Notes: generated by a model from the letters alone, not told the origin. 7,789 nucleotides of DNA from Desulfarculaceae bacterium JdFR-95 (GCA_002011835.1 MTPE01000394.1:1-7789); one strand, 5' to 3'; counted from the first letter of the stretch, positions 1 to 5,791 are shown. Numbers and translations are program-made.

Positions 1-344
1 CCATCCTGCGCGAGCCGGTCTGGCCCCGTGACCCCACCGACATCAAGCTCACCCACCTGATCGGCACCTGGCTGGCCCAGCGCGCCCTGGGCCGGCCCGG
101 CCTGGCTCCCATAGCGCGCCAGGAGCTGGGCCCGGCCATCGCCGCCATACAAGAGGGCCTGGCCGGACCCCTGGGGCGGGAGCTGAGCCAGTCCTGCCAG
201 GCCCTGGCCCAGCCCGCCGAGGCGGAGATGGCCCGGGTGCTGTTGCAGGGGGTGCTCAACCGCCTGCGCGAGGAGCTGGGCCGCCTGGACCCCCGGGCTC
301 CCATCGAACCCGCCTTCGTGGGCGGCCTGGTGATCGAGCGGTGA
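1..344 (+). CDS. 3' end of an unrecognised protein gene (partial)
   Basis: An open frame enters from the left edge (first complete codon at 3) and stops with TGA at 342-344, giving about 113 C-terminal residues. The codon pattern (G/C at third positions) matches the neighbouring genes, so it looks truly coding. The residues begin ILREPVWPRDP and end GGLVIER. The segment is Leu/Ala/Arg-rich, probably mostly helical, with no membrane segment, cysteine cluster or motif I can name. Its stop overlaps the GTG start of ubiE by four bases (GTGA), which suggests translational coupling and one operon. I do not recognise the family. The missing N-terminal part would be needed to name it. Confidence 0.75.
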   Translation, partial: ILREPVWPRDPTDIKLTHLIGTWLAQRALGRPGLAPIARQELGPAIAAIQEGLAGPLGRELSQSCQALAQPAEAEMARVLLQGVLNRLREELGRLDPRAPIEPAFVGGLVIER

Positions 345-1054
345 TCACCCCGGAACGACAGCTACGCCTGGTGCGGCGCATCTTCACCCGGGTGGCGCCG
401 GTGTACGACCTGCTCAACCACCTGCTCAGCCTGGGCGAAGACCGCCGCTGGCGCCGTTTCCTGGCCCGCGCGGTGCGGCCCGGGCCCACCGGCCGGGTGC
501 TGGACGTGGCCACCGGCACCGGCGACGTGGCCCTGGCCCTGGCCACCAGCCCCGCCCGCCCCCGAGTGATCGGCCTGGATCTTCTGCCCGCCATGCTGGC
601 CCCGGCCCAGACCAAGGCCGCCCGCCGCGGCCTGAGCCTGCCCTTGGTCTGCGGCGACGCCCTGCACCTGCCCTTCCCCGAAGCCTGCTTCGACGCGGTC
701 ACCATCGCCTTCGGCATCCGCAACATCCCCCACCGCGTGGCCGCCCTGGCCGAGATGGCGCGGGTGCTGGTGCCGGGAGGCAGGCTCTACGTCCTGGAGC
801 TGGCCACCCCCACCAGCCCCCGCCTGCGCCGCCTGTACCGGGTATACCTGCAGGGGCTGCTGCCCCGCCTGGGGGGGCTGATCTCCAGACAGGGGGACGC
901 CTACCAGTACCTGGCCGACACCATCCTGGCCTTTCCCGCCCCGGCCCAGTTCCGGGCCGAGCTGCGCGCCGCCGGGCTGGTGGCGCCGCGCTCCTACGCC
1001 CTCACCCGAGGGGTGGCCTGGCTGCACGTGGCCGAGCGGCCGCAGGCCGGCTGA
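341..1054 (+). CDS. ubiE: UbiE/MenG demethylmenaquinone C-methyltransferase
   Basis: This 237-residue class I SAM-dependent methyltransferase is expected to methylate demethylmenaquinone to menaquinone (or the ubiquinone equivalent) as the last ring-modifying step. Seen in the sequence: the SAM-binding motif VLDVATGTGDVAL at residues 53-65, the acidic ribose-binding residue D80 after strand 2 (GLDLLPAML), GDA at 105-107, and the family-typical FDAVTIAFGIRN (117-128) and RVLVPGGRLYVLE (141-153). YQYLADTILAFP near 188-199 matches the UbiE C-terminal signature. The length is about that of known UbiE (roughly 230-250). The GTG start at 341 is chosen because it overlaps the upstream stop and places the conserved FxxVAPVYDLLNHLLSLG region near the N-terminus. 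In a sulfate reducer the product is presumably menaquinone, the electron carrier that feeds Qmo further along this window. That functional link is inferred. Confidence 0.93.
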   Translation: MITPERQLRLVRRIFTRVAPVYDLLNHLLSLGEDRRWRRFLARAVRPGPTGRVLDVATGTGDVALALATSPARPRVIGLDLLPAMLAPAQTKAARRGLSLPLVCGDALHLPFPEACFDAVTIAFGIRNIPHRVAALAEMARVLVPGGRLYVLELATPTSPRLRRLYRVYLQGLLPRLGGLISRQGDAYQYLADTILAFPAPAQFRAELRAAGLVAPRSYALTRGVAWLHVAERPQAG

Positions 1055-1081
1055 GGCGGGCAGGGCAGGCGGCCCCTCCGG

Positions 1082-1099
1082 CGCGGAGTGGCCTCCGCG
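1082..1099 (+). other. Hairpin in the ubiE-rne spacer
   Basis: In the 102-base gap between ubiE and the ribonuclease gene, CGCGGAG (1082-1088) and CTCCGCG (1093-1099) form a perfect 7-bp stem with a TGGC loop. No T-run follows, so it is not a canonical terminator. It could be an RNA element in the rne leader (RNase E is known in E. coli to control its own mRNA through its leader) or simply a by-product of high GC. I see no convincing promoter in this gap, and only a weak purine stretch (GGGACGG) before the rne ATG. Confidence 0.35.
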
Positions 1100-1156
1100 G
1101 CGGGACTCCCTTGCCCCCTGGCGAAAGCGGGCCCGGCGCGGTAACATGGGACGGCC

Positions 1157-2782
1157 ATGGTCAAGAAGATGCTCATAAACGCCTCGGACCCCGACGAGCT
1201 GCGGGTGGCGGTGGTGGAGGACGGCCGCCTGGAGGGCTTCTACGTGGAGACCGCGGCCCGCGAGCAGACCCGGGGCAACATCTACAAGGGCGTGGTGGTC
1301 AACGTGGAGCCCAGCCTGCAGGCCGCCTTCGTGGACTACGGCGCGCCCCGCCACGGGTTCCTCCAAGTCAACGACCTGGCCCCGGAGCAGTACGCCGCCC
1401 CCTGGAAGGGCAAGGGAGTCCCTCCGGCGGAGAAGGTGCTCAAGAAGGGCCAGGAGCTTCTGGTGCAGGTGGTCAAGGAGGAGAGCGGCAGCAAGGGGGC
1501 CAGCCTGACCACCTACATCTCCCTGCCCGGCCAGATGGTGGTGCTCACCGTGGGGCGGGAGTCGTGGGGGGTGTCGCGCCAGATCGCCGACGAGGCCGAG
1601 CGGGCGCGGCTGAAGAAGATACTCAGCGAGGTGAAGCCGCCGCCGGGCATGGGGCTGATCGCGCGCACCGCGGCCGAGGGGCGCAGCAAGAAGGACCTCC
1701 AGGCCGAGGCCCGCATGCTGCGCCGCCTGTGGGAGGACATCCTGCGCCGGGCCAAGGCGGTGCGCGCCCCCGCCCTGCTGCACAAGGAGCAGGAGCTGGC
1801 GGTGCGGGCGGTGCGCGACCTGTTCACCAGCGACGTCTCCGAGATCATCGTGGACGACCCAGAGGTGTACGAGCGGGTGGAGCGCTTCGTGGCCCTGGCC
1901 AACCCCCGGCGCAAACAGGCGGTGAAGCTCACCCGCCAGAGGCGGCCCATCTTCAGCCGCTACGAGATCGAGAAGCAACTGGAGACCATCTACCAGCCCC
2001 AGGTGCGCCTGCCCTCGGGCGGCTCCATCGTGATCCAGCCCACCGAGGCCCTGGTGGCCATAGACGTGAACTCGGGCAAGGCGGTGGGGGGCAAGGAGAT
2101 CGAGGAGACCGCCCTCAACGTGGACCTGGAGGCCGCGGCCGAGATCGCCCGCCAACTGCGTCTGCGCGACCTGGGCGGCCTGATCGTGATCGACTTCATC
2201 GACCTCAAGGAGCGCAAGCACCAGCGCCAGGTGGTGAGCCGGCTCAAGGCCGAGCTGAAGAAGGACAAGGCCAAGGTCAGCGTGGGCAGCTTCAGCCGCT
2301 TCGGCCTGGTGGAGATGTCCCGCCAGCGCATCCGCCCCCCGGTGGACTACGGCGCCACCCGCACCTGCCCCCACTGCGCGGGCCGGGGGGTGGTGCGCAC
2401 CCCCGAGGCGGTGGGCCGCAGCGTCCTGCGCAGCCTGACCCACAAGCTGCCCGGCTACCAGCCCGGGGCGGCGGTGCGCCTGCGCCTGGCCCCGGAGGTG
2501 GCCCGCTGGCTGGCCAACGTCAAGCGGGCCGAGCTGTCCGCCTTGGAGCTCAAGACCGGCATCTGCCTGGAGGTTTGGCCCGACCCCGAGCTGGGGGCCG
2601 AGGAGGTGCGCCTGGAGCGCCTGGAGAGCGCCTGGAGCCTGCCCGCCCGCGAGAACCACACCCCCGAAACCGCCTCCCAAACCACAGCCGCCAACCACAA
2701 CGGCGAGACCACCCCCCGCAAACGCTCCCGGCGGACACGGCGGCGCAAGAGCAGCAAAGCCGCCGAGGGCGACAAGTCCTGA
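1157..2782 (+). CDS. rne: Ribonuclease E/G family endoribonuclease
   Basis: A 541-residue endoribonuclease of the Rne/Rng family, acting on single-stranded A/U-rich RNA in rRNA maturation and mRNA decay. The N-terminus MVKKMLINASDPDELRVAVV matches RNase E proteins, which supports the ATG at 1157. An S1 RNA-binding domain lies at about 35-120. The DNase I-like catalytic core carries AIDVNSG with D303 and GGLIVIDFID with D346, the two metal-binding aspartates. The zinc-link motif CPHCAGRG gives C404 and C407. These four positions have the same numbers as in E. coli RNase E, so the core is collinear and complete. There is no long degradosome scaffold as in E. coli RNase E (1061 residues). Instead a short tail ends in a basic stretch (RKRSRRTRRRK, 521-531), perhaps for RNA or membrane contact. 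Whether to call it RNase E or G is uncertain. The family is not. Confidence 0.95.
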   Translation: MVKKMLINASDPDELRVAVVEDGRLEGFYVETAAREQTRGNIYKGVVVNVEPSLQAAFVDYGAPRHGFLQVNDLAPEQYAAPWKGKGVPPAEKVLKKGQELLVQVVKEESGSKGASLTTYISLPGQMVVLTVGRESWGVSRQIADEAERARLKKILSEVKPPPGMGLIARTAAEGRSKKDLQAEARMLRRLWEDILRRAKAVRAPALLHKEQELAVRAVRDLFTSDVSEIIVDDPEVYERVERFVALANPRRKQAVKLTRQRRPIFSRYEIEKQLETIYQPQVRLPSGGSIVIQPTEALVAIDVNSGKAVGGKEIEETALNVDLEAAAEIARQLRLRDLGGLIVIDFIDLKERKHQRQVVSRLKAELKKDKAKVSVGSFSRFGLVEMSRQRIRPPVDYGATRTCPHCAGRGVVRTPEAVGRSVLRSLTHKLPGYQPGAAVRLRLAPEVARWLANVKRAELSALELKTGICLEVWPDPELGAEEVRLERLESAWSLPARENHTPETASQTTAANHNGETTPRKRSRRTRRRKSSKAAEGDKS

Positions 2783-2810
2783 GCCCTGGGCGTGGGGGGG
2801 CTTTTCAGGA
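2777..2810 (+). terminator. Hairpin over the rne stop codon, possible weak terminator
   Basis: Two competing folds are visible. AGCCC (2782-2786) can pair with GGGCT (2798-2802), followed by TTT, as in a weak intrinsic terminator. Alternatively TCCTGA (2777-2782) pairs with TCAGGA (2805-2810), continued inside by GCCC/GGGC, which makes a longer hairpin that encloses the stop codon and leaves the T-run as a bulge. The short T-run makes efficient termination doubtful. Confidence 0.35.
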
Positions 2811-2882
2811 TTGCGGCAAGAAATACCAATATCGACAGAGTGTTATGCTATGAAGTCGGGCGGGGTTGCATGGCGGCGCCGC

Positions 2883-2900
2883 TTGTGACGGGAGATACAA
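2883..2900. promoter_or_regulatory. Crp/Fnr-family (HcpR-like) palindrome upstream of aprB
   Basis: TTGTGA (2883-2888), six bases, then ATACAA (2895-2900). This fits the TTGTGA-N6-TCACAA consensus described for HcpR, a Crp/Fnr-family regulator predicted to control sulfate-reduction and nitrosative-stress genes in Desulfobacterota, at 10 of 12 defined positions (left half perfect, right half 4/6). It ends six bases before the TTGACA -35 box and is centred about 51 bases before the inferred transcription start, a place suited to an activator. The consensus is recalled from the literature. Binding is inferred. Confidence 0.5.
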
Positions 2901-2906
2901 TTTTTC

Positions 2907-2936
2907 TTGACAAGCGCACTAGGGGTGAGTTAGAAG
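2907..2936 (+). promoter_or_regulatory. Sigma70-type promoter of aprBA
   Basis: A perfect -35 box TTGACA (2907-2912) is followed after 18 bases by TAGAAG (2931-2936), which matches TATAAT at four of six positions. It is preceded by an AT-rich run (AATTTTTC). The inferred transcription start is near 2943, giving a leader of about 350 nt before the aprB ATG. The weak -10 and slightly long spacer fit a promoter that needs an activator, in keeping with the palindrome directly upstream. TACAAT at 2896-2901 is an alternative -10 but has no matching -35. Confidence 0.6.
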
Positions 2937-2979
2937 GGGTACGGAATCCCCCAGGGTGACGGCGGGTGGAGGGGTGAGT
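2921..2979 (+). repeat. Direct repeat AGGGGTGAGT across the aprB promoter
   Basis: The 10-mer AGGGGTGAGT occurs at 2921-2930, filling the end of the spacer between -35 and -10, and again at 2970-2979, about 28 bases after the inferred start. The core AGGGGTG recurs at 3085-3091 and 3208-3214. The first copy would be covered by RNA polymerase, so a protein bound there could repress. The second lies in the loop of the 2961-2987 hairpin. No known regulator motif comes to mind. Confidence 0.5.
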
Positions 2980-2987
2980 CGCCCGCC
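2961..2987 (+). other. Hairpin near the 5' end of the aprB leader
   Basis: GGCGGG (2961-2966) pairs with CCCGCC (2982-2987), with a further T-G wobble inside. The 13-base loop contains the second copy of AGGGGTGAG. Being about 18 nt from the inferred 5' end, it could protect the transcript from 5'-end-dependent decay. Confidence 0.4.
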
Positions 2988-3080
2988 GCGCAAGCCAAGA
3001 TCGGGTGGTCGAGGGAGGCCCGGATATAGGGAATCCCGCACCGGAAAGGGGGGAGCTACAGGCCAGTTTGTTCCAACCCG

Positions 3081-3091
3081 CACAAGGGGTG
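3081..3091 (+). repeat. Leader box CACAAGGGGTG, aprB copy
   Basis: The 11-mer CACAAGGGGTG is identical to 6281-6291 in the qmoA leader. CCCG stands just before it in both (directly here, two bases earlier in qmoA) and GAC or AC just after. This copy lies seven bases before the 3098-3130 hairpin. Confidence 0.45.
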
Positions 3092-3097
3092 GACACC

Positions 3098-3130
3098 GCC
3101 GGGGCCGACAGGGGGATGGTCGCCTCCGGC
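3098..3130 (+). other. Main mid-leader hairpin of aprB
   Basis: GCCGGGG (3098-3104) pairs with CTCCGGC (3124-3130, one G-T wobble). After a single C-C mismatch CGAC (3106-3109) pairs with GTCG (3119-3122), closing a 9-base purine-rich loop. The 3' arm contains CCTCCG, the complement of the aprB SD, so opening this hairpin would free a sequence able to mask the ribosome site. Confidence 0.45.
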
Positions 3131-3171
3131 AGAGAGTGGTTGAGGGGGAAACCCAATCGAGTCTTCAGATG

Positions 3172-3180
3172 AAGGAGGTG
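3172..3180 (+). other. Orphan consensus Shine-Dalgarno in the aprB leader
   Basis: AAGGAGGTG is a near-perfect complement to the 16S rRNA 3' end, stronger than the true aprB site. No ATG, GTG or TTG follows at usable distance; the only GTG (3178-3180) overlaps it and is followed directly by TGA. Its first bases take part in a small CTTC-AGAT-GAAG hairpin (3163-3174). It may be a ribosome standby site, a start-stop regulator or chance. Confidence 0.45.
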
Positions 3181-3197
3181 TGAGGCAAGAGGAGCAA

Positions 3198-3231
3198 GAC
3201 AGGGGCGAGGGGTGTGTCCTCTCGTCCGGTC
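3198..3231 (+). other. Strong stem-loop shortly before aprB
   Basis: GGGCGAGGGG (3203-3212) pairs with CCTCTCGTCC (3218-3227) in a 10-bp stem with two G-T wobbles and the loop TGTGT. GAC (3198-3200) and GTC (3229-3231) extend it past a small internal loop. No T-run follows, so it is not a plain terminator. It ends about 60 nt before the start codon. Confidence 0.5.
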
Positions 3232-3280
3232 AGAAGGTTTGTAAGAGGTTGCAGCGTATCAACGTCAACCCACAGGCAAC

Positions 3281-3285
3281 GGAGG
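3281..3285 (+). promoter_or_regulatory. aprB ribosome binding site
   Basis: GGAGG with a seven-base spacer to the ATG at 3293 fixes the aprB start. The hexamer CGGAGG (3280-3285) also precedes qmoA. Confidence 0.85.
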
Positions 3286-3292
3286 AAACTGA

Positions 3293-3751
3293 ATGCCAAG
3301 TTTCGTAATGGTTGAGAAGTGCGATGGCTGCAAGGGTCAGGACAAGACCGCTTGCATGTACATCTGCCCCAACGACCTGATGCTCCTGGACAAGGACGGG
3401 TCCCTGGGGGTGGGTGAGATGAAGGCGTTCAACCGCGACCCCAGCATGTGCTGGGAGTGCTACAACTGCGTGAAGATCTGCCCCCAGCAGGCGATCGACG
3501 TGCGCGGTTACGCCGACTTCGTGCCCCTGGGCGCCTCGGTGGTGCCTCTGCGCGGCAGCCAGGACATCATGTGGACGGTCAAGTTCCGTGACGGCAACGT
3601 CAAGCGGTTCAAGTTCCCCATCCGCACCACTCCTGAGGGCAGCGCGGAGCCGATGGGCGGGTTCCCCGAGGGTGACGGCGACATCGACAGCATCAACCTG
3701 ATGACCGAGCCCGCCTCCGCCGGCGTGGACAAGATGCCCACCCTGGGTTAA
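3293..3751 (+). CDS. aprB: Adenylylsulfate (APS) reductase beta subunit AprB
   Basis: The 152-residue iron-sulfur subunit of cytoplasmic dissimilatory APS reductase relays electrons from the donor (Qmo in sulfate reducers) to the FAD of AprA. The N-terminal two-cluster ferredoxin domain shows C10-x2-C13-x7-C21-x3-C25 and C53-x2-C56-x2-C59-x3-C63. By ferredoxin logic C10, C13, C21 and C63 hold one [4Fe-4S] cluster and C25, C53, C56 and C59 the other. W54 sits between cluster cysteines. Residues after about 75 form the beta segment and the extended tail that, in solved structures, wraps around AprA. Length is normal for the family, with no signal peptide. It lies 51 bases upstream of the aprA ATG in the usual aprB-aprA order. 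All key residues are present. Confidence 0.97.
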   Translation: MPSFVMVEKCDGCKGQDKTACMYICPNDLMLLDKDGSLGVGEMKAFNRDPSMCWECYNCVKICPQQAIDVRGYADFVPLGASVVPLRGSQDIMWTVKFRDGNVKRFKFPIRTTPEGSAEPMGGFPEGDGDIDSINLMTEPASAGVDKMPTLG

Positions 3752-3786
3752 CCGGACACATACGCGAGCAAGCCCTCAAGATTTTT

Positions 3787-3795
3787 GGAGGAGGA
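3787..3795 (+). promoter_or_regulatory. aprA ribosome binding site deciding the start
   Basis: GGAGGAGGA is followed seven bases later by ATG at 3803. A longer reading from TTG at 3785 would make this SD part of the coding sequence (EEEQG), so the ATG is preferred. Confidence 0.9.
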
Positions 3796-3802
3796 ACAAG
3801 GC

Positions 3803-5692
3803 ATGGAAAACTGGGAAACCGTAGTGGTCGAAACTGACCTCCTGATCTGCGGCGGCGGCATGAGCGCCTGCGGTTGTGCGGTGGAGGCCGCCTACTGGGC
3901 CAAGAAGAACGGCCTGAAGGTCACCATGGTGGACAAGGCCACCCCGGTGCGCTCCGGCGCGGTGGCCATGGGCCTGTCGGCCATCAACGAGTACATCGGC
4001 TACTCCAAGGGCGAGAACACCTGCGAGCAGTACATCGAGTACGTGCGCCAGGACCTGATGGGCATCGCCCGTGACGACCTGGTATTCAACATCGCCCGCC
4101 ACGTGGACAGCAGCGTCCACCTGTTCGAGAAGTGGGGCCTGCCCATCTGGAAGGACGAGGAGGGCAAGTACGTCCGTGAGGGCCGTTGGCAGATCATGAT
4201 CAACGGCGAGTCCTACAAGGTGATCGTGTCCGAGGCCGCCATCAACGCCATGACCGAGGCCGGCTTCGAGATCTACGAGCGCGTGTTCATCGTGGGCCCC
4301 ATCATGGACGGTGACCGCATCGCCGGCGCCTACGGCTTCAGCACCCGCGAGAACAAGTTCTACATCTTCAAGGCCAAGGCCGTGTACGTGGGCATGGGCG
4401 GCGCGGTGCACGTGTTCCGTCCCCGCTCCGTGGGCGAGGGTCTGGGCCGCTCCTGGTATCCGCCCTTCAACAGCGGCGCCACCGCCTACTTCACCATCCA
4501 GGCCGGCGCCGAGATGACCTGCCAGGAGGTGCGCTTCATCCCCGTGCGCTTCAAGGACGCCTATGGTCCGGTGGGCGCCTGGTTCCTGCTGTTCAAGTCC
4601 CGCGCCACCAGCGCCGTGGGCGGCGACTACATGAAGGAGCACGCCGACGAGCTGGCCAACTGGGCTCCCTACGGCCTGGTCAAGCCTATCCCGGCCAACC
4701 TGCGTAACTACCTGGGTATGCTGGACACCGACGCCGGCAAGGGCCCGCTGTACATGGAGACCGCCGAGGCCATCCAGAACCTGGCCAAGCAGTACGAGGG
4801 CGACGAGAAGGCCTTCAAGAAGAAGCTGAAGGAGCTGGAGAGCGAGGCCTGGGAAGACTTCCTCGACATGACCGTCTCCCAGTCCATCCTCTGGGCGGCC
4901 CACAACATCTATCCCGAGAAGAGCCGTTCCGAGATCGCGGCCTGTGAGCCCTACTTCATCGGCTCCCACTCCGGCGCCTCCGGTGCCTGGGTGTGCGGTC
5001 CCGAGGACATCGACACCCCCTACAAGTGGGACGTGGACGGCAAGGTCTATGGCAACATGACCACCGTCAAGGGCCTGTTCACCGCCGGTGACGGCTCCGG
5101 GGCCAGCAGCCACAAGTTCTCCTCCGGCTCCCACGCCGAGGGTCGCTGGGCCGGCAAGCAGGCCATCCGCTTCATCCTCAACAACAACACCATGCCCAAC
5201 ATCTCCGACGAGACCATCGAGGCTCTGAAGGAAGCCACCTTCAAGCCCATGAAGATCTTCGAGGAGAACAAGGGCTTCACCACCGACCCGAACATCAACC
5301 CCAACTACATCCGGCCCATGCAGTTCATGTTCCGCCTGCAGAAGATCATGGACGAGTATGCGGGCGGTGTGTCCAGCGCCTTCAAGACCTCCAAGGCCCT
5401 GCTCGAGCGCGCCCTGGAGCTGCTGACCATGCTCAAGGAGGACAGCGAGAAGCTGGCCGCCGAGAACGCCTACGAGCTGGAGCGCTGCTGGGAGAACGTG
5501 CACCGCATGTGGCAGGCCGAGGCCCACGTGCGCACCATCCTCTTCCGTGAGGAGACCCGTTGGCCGGGCTACTACTTCCGCGCCGACTTCCCCACGATGG
5601 ACGAGGAGAACTGGAAGTGCTTCGTCAACTGCGTGTACAAGGACGGCGAGTGGCAGTTCTTCAAGCGCGACGTGGTGCCCATCCAGGTCTAG
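3803..5692 (+). CDS. aprA: Adenylylsulfate (APS) reductase alpha subunit AprA
   Basis: The 629-residue FAD-containing catalytic subunit reduces APS to sulfite and AMP using electrons from AprB, the second step of dissimilatory sulfate reduction. It belongs to the fumarate reductase/succinate dehydrogenase flavoprotein family. Visible are the Rossmann dinucleotide motif LLICGGGMSACG (13-24), SGAVAMGLSAIN (51-62) with N62, RPRSVGEGLGRSWYPPFNSGA (206-226), VRFKDAYGPVGAWFLLFK (248-265) with R249, EPYFIGSHSGASGAWV (382-397) with H389, and the FAD-binding TAGDGSGASSHKFSSGSHAEGR (427-448). N62, R249 and H389 fit the substrate-site Asn, Arg and His known from the Archaeoglobus fulgidus enzyme (N74, R265, H398); the match is by motif context. 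Length is typical and nothing is broken. A strong terminator follows the stop directly, so aprBA is the end of its transcript. Confidence 0.98.
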   Translation: MENWETVVVETDLLICGGGMSACGCAVEAAYWAKKNGLKVTMVDKATPVRSGAVAMGLSAINEYIGYSKGENTCEQYIEYVRQDLMGIARDDLVFNIARHVDSSVHLFEKWGLPIWKDEEGKYVREGRWQIMINGESYKVIVSEAAINAMTEAGFEIYERVFIVGPIMDGDRIAGAYGFSTRENKFYIFKAKAVYVGMGGAVHVFRPRSVGEGLGRSWYPPFNSGATAYFTIQAGAEMTCQEVRFIPVRFKDAYGPVGAWFLLFKSRATSAVGGDYMKEHADELANWAPYGLVKPIPANLRNYLGMLDTDAGKGPLYMETAEAIQNLAKQYEGDEKAFKKKLKELESEAWEDFLDMTVSQSILWAAHNIYPEKSRSEIAACEPYFIGSHSGASGAWVCGPEDIDTPYKWDVDGKVYGNMTTVKGLFTAGDGSGASSHKFSSGSHAEGRWAGKQAIRFILNNNTMPNISDETIEALKEATFKPMKIFEENKGFTTDPNINPNYIRPMQFMFRLQKIMDEYAGGVSSAFKTSKALLERALELLTMLKEDSEKLAAENAYELERCWENVHRMWQAEAHVRTILFREETRWPGYYFRADFPTMDEENWKCFVNCVYKDGEWQFFKRDVVPIQV

Positions 5693-5713
5693 CCTCCATG
5701 GCTGACTGACGGC

Positions 5714-5758
5714 AACTCCAGGCGCCCCCCCTGTGGGGGGTGGCGCCTGGAGTTTTTT
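5714..5758 (+). terminator. Strong intrinsic terminator after aprA
   Basis: A 13-bp perfect stem (5714-5726 with 5742-5754) continues past one bulged T (5741) into five further C-G pairs (5727-5731 with 5736-5740) around a TGTG loop. It is followed by a run of six T (5753-5758). This is a textbook rho-independent terminator 21 bases after the aprA stop. It separates aprBA from the qmo genes. The left flank has only two A, so it should act mainly on the + strand. Confidence 0.95.
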
Positions 5759-5760
5759 GC

Positions 5761-5791
5761 CCGCCCCGGCCGGTGCCACCGCCCGGGGCGG
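5761..5791. other. Second large hairpin downstream of the aprA terminator
   Basis: CCGCCCCGG (5761-5769) pairs with CCGGGGCGG (5783-5791). After a single C-C mismatch CGGT (5771-5774) pairs with ACCG (5778-5781) around a GCC loop. It starts three bases after the terminator T-run and has no T-run of its own on either strand. Its role is unclear: a back-up block to read-through, a protein site or a DNA cruciform are possible. Confidence 0.5.

Larger units (their letters stand above)
2783..3292 (+). other. Long aprB upstream region without a credible gene
   Basis: No frame here looks coding. The longest + strand frame (GTG 2956 to TGA 3183) is an Arg/Gly-rich 75-residue string with no ribosome site. 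The stretch 2811-2912 is visibly more AT-rich than the rest of the window and carries the regulatory palindrome and promoter. From about 2943 onward it becomes a GC-rich, purine-rich leader with several hairpins. Individual elements are listed separately. Confidence 0.7.
2943..3292 (+). promoter_or_regulatory. Predicted long structured 5' leader of aprB
   Basis: If transcription starts near 2943, the aprBA mRNA has a leader of about 350 nt. Stems found by eye are 2961-2966/2982-2987, 3098-3109/3119-3130, 3138-3145/3152-3158, 3163-3166/3171-3174 and 3198-3212/3218-3231. CCTCCG at 3123-3128, inside the second major hairpin, is complementary to the aprB SD CGGAGG (3280-3285), so the two pairings exclude each other. 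I do not recognise a known riboswitch class. The leader may serve mRNA stability, since aprBA is typically very highly expressed in sulfate reducers, or regulation. Confidence 0.45.

Noticed and set aside
362..2698. 778-residue open frame on the - strand
   Set aside because: It runs antisense through ubiE and rne, which carry clear motifs, and its Gly/Ala/Leu/His-rich, motif-free translation is typical of the antisense of GC-rich coding sequence.
2896..2901. TACAAT as the -10 box of the aprB promoter
   Set aside because: Good hexamer, but no -35-like sequence at 15-19 bases upstream; it overlaps the palindrome and lies just before the much better TTGACA.
3111..3130. Fluoride-riboswitch-like GGGGATGG...CCTCC in the aprB leader
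   Set aside because: Only the first half resembles the motif; the conserved downstream single-stranded segment and second stem are absent, and the genes are unrelated to fluoride.
2956..3183. 75-residue frame in the aprB leader as a leader peptide
   Set aside because: GTG start with no proper SD and only about 13 nt after the inferred transcription start; Arg/Gly-rich translation without a run of regulatory codons.
3785..3802. Longer aprA start at TTG 3785
   Set aside because: It would turn the strong SD GGAGGAGGA into coding sequence; the ATG at 3803 has ideal spacing and gives the expected AprA N-terminus.
3776..5779. 667-residue open frame on the - strand
   Set aside because: Antisense to aprA and reaching into the terminator stem; low-complexity Gly/Val/Leu/His translation with no recognisable domain.
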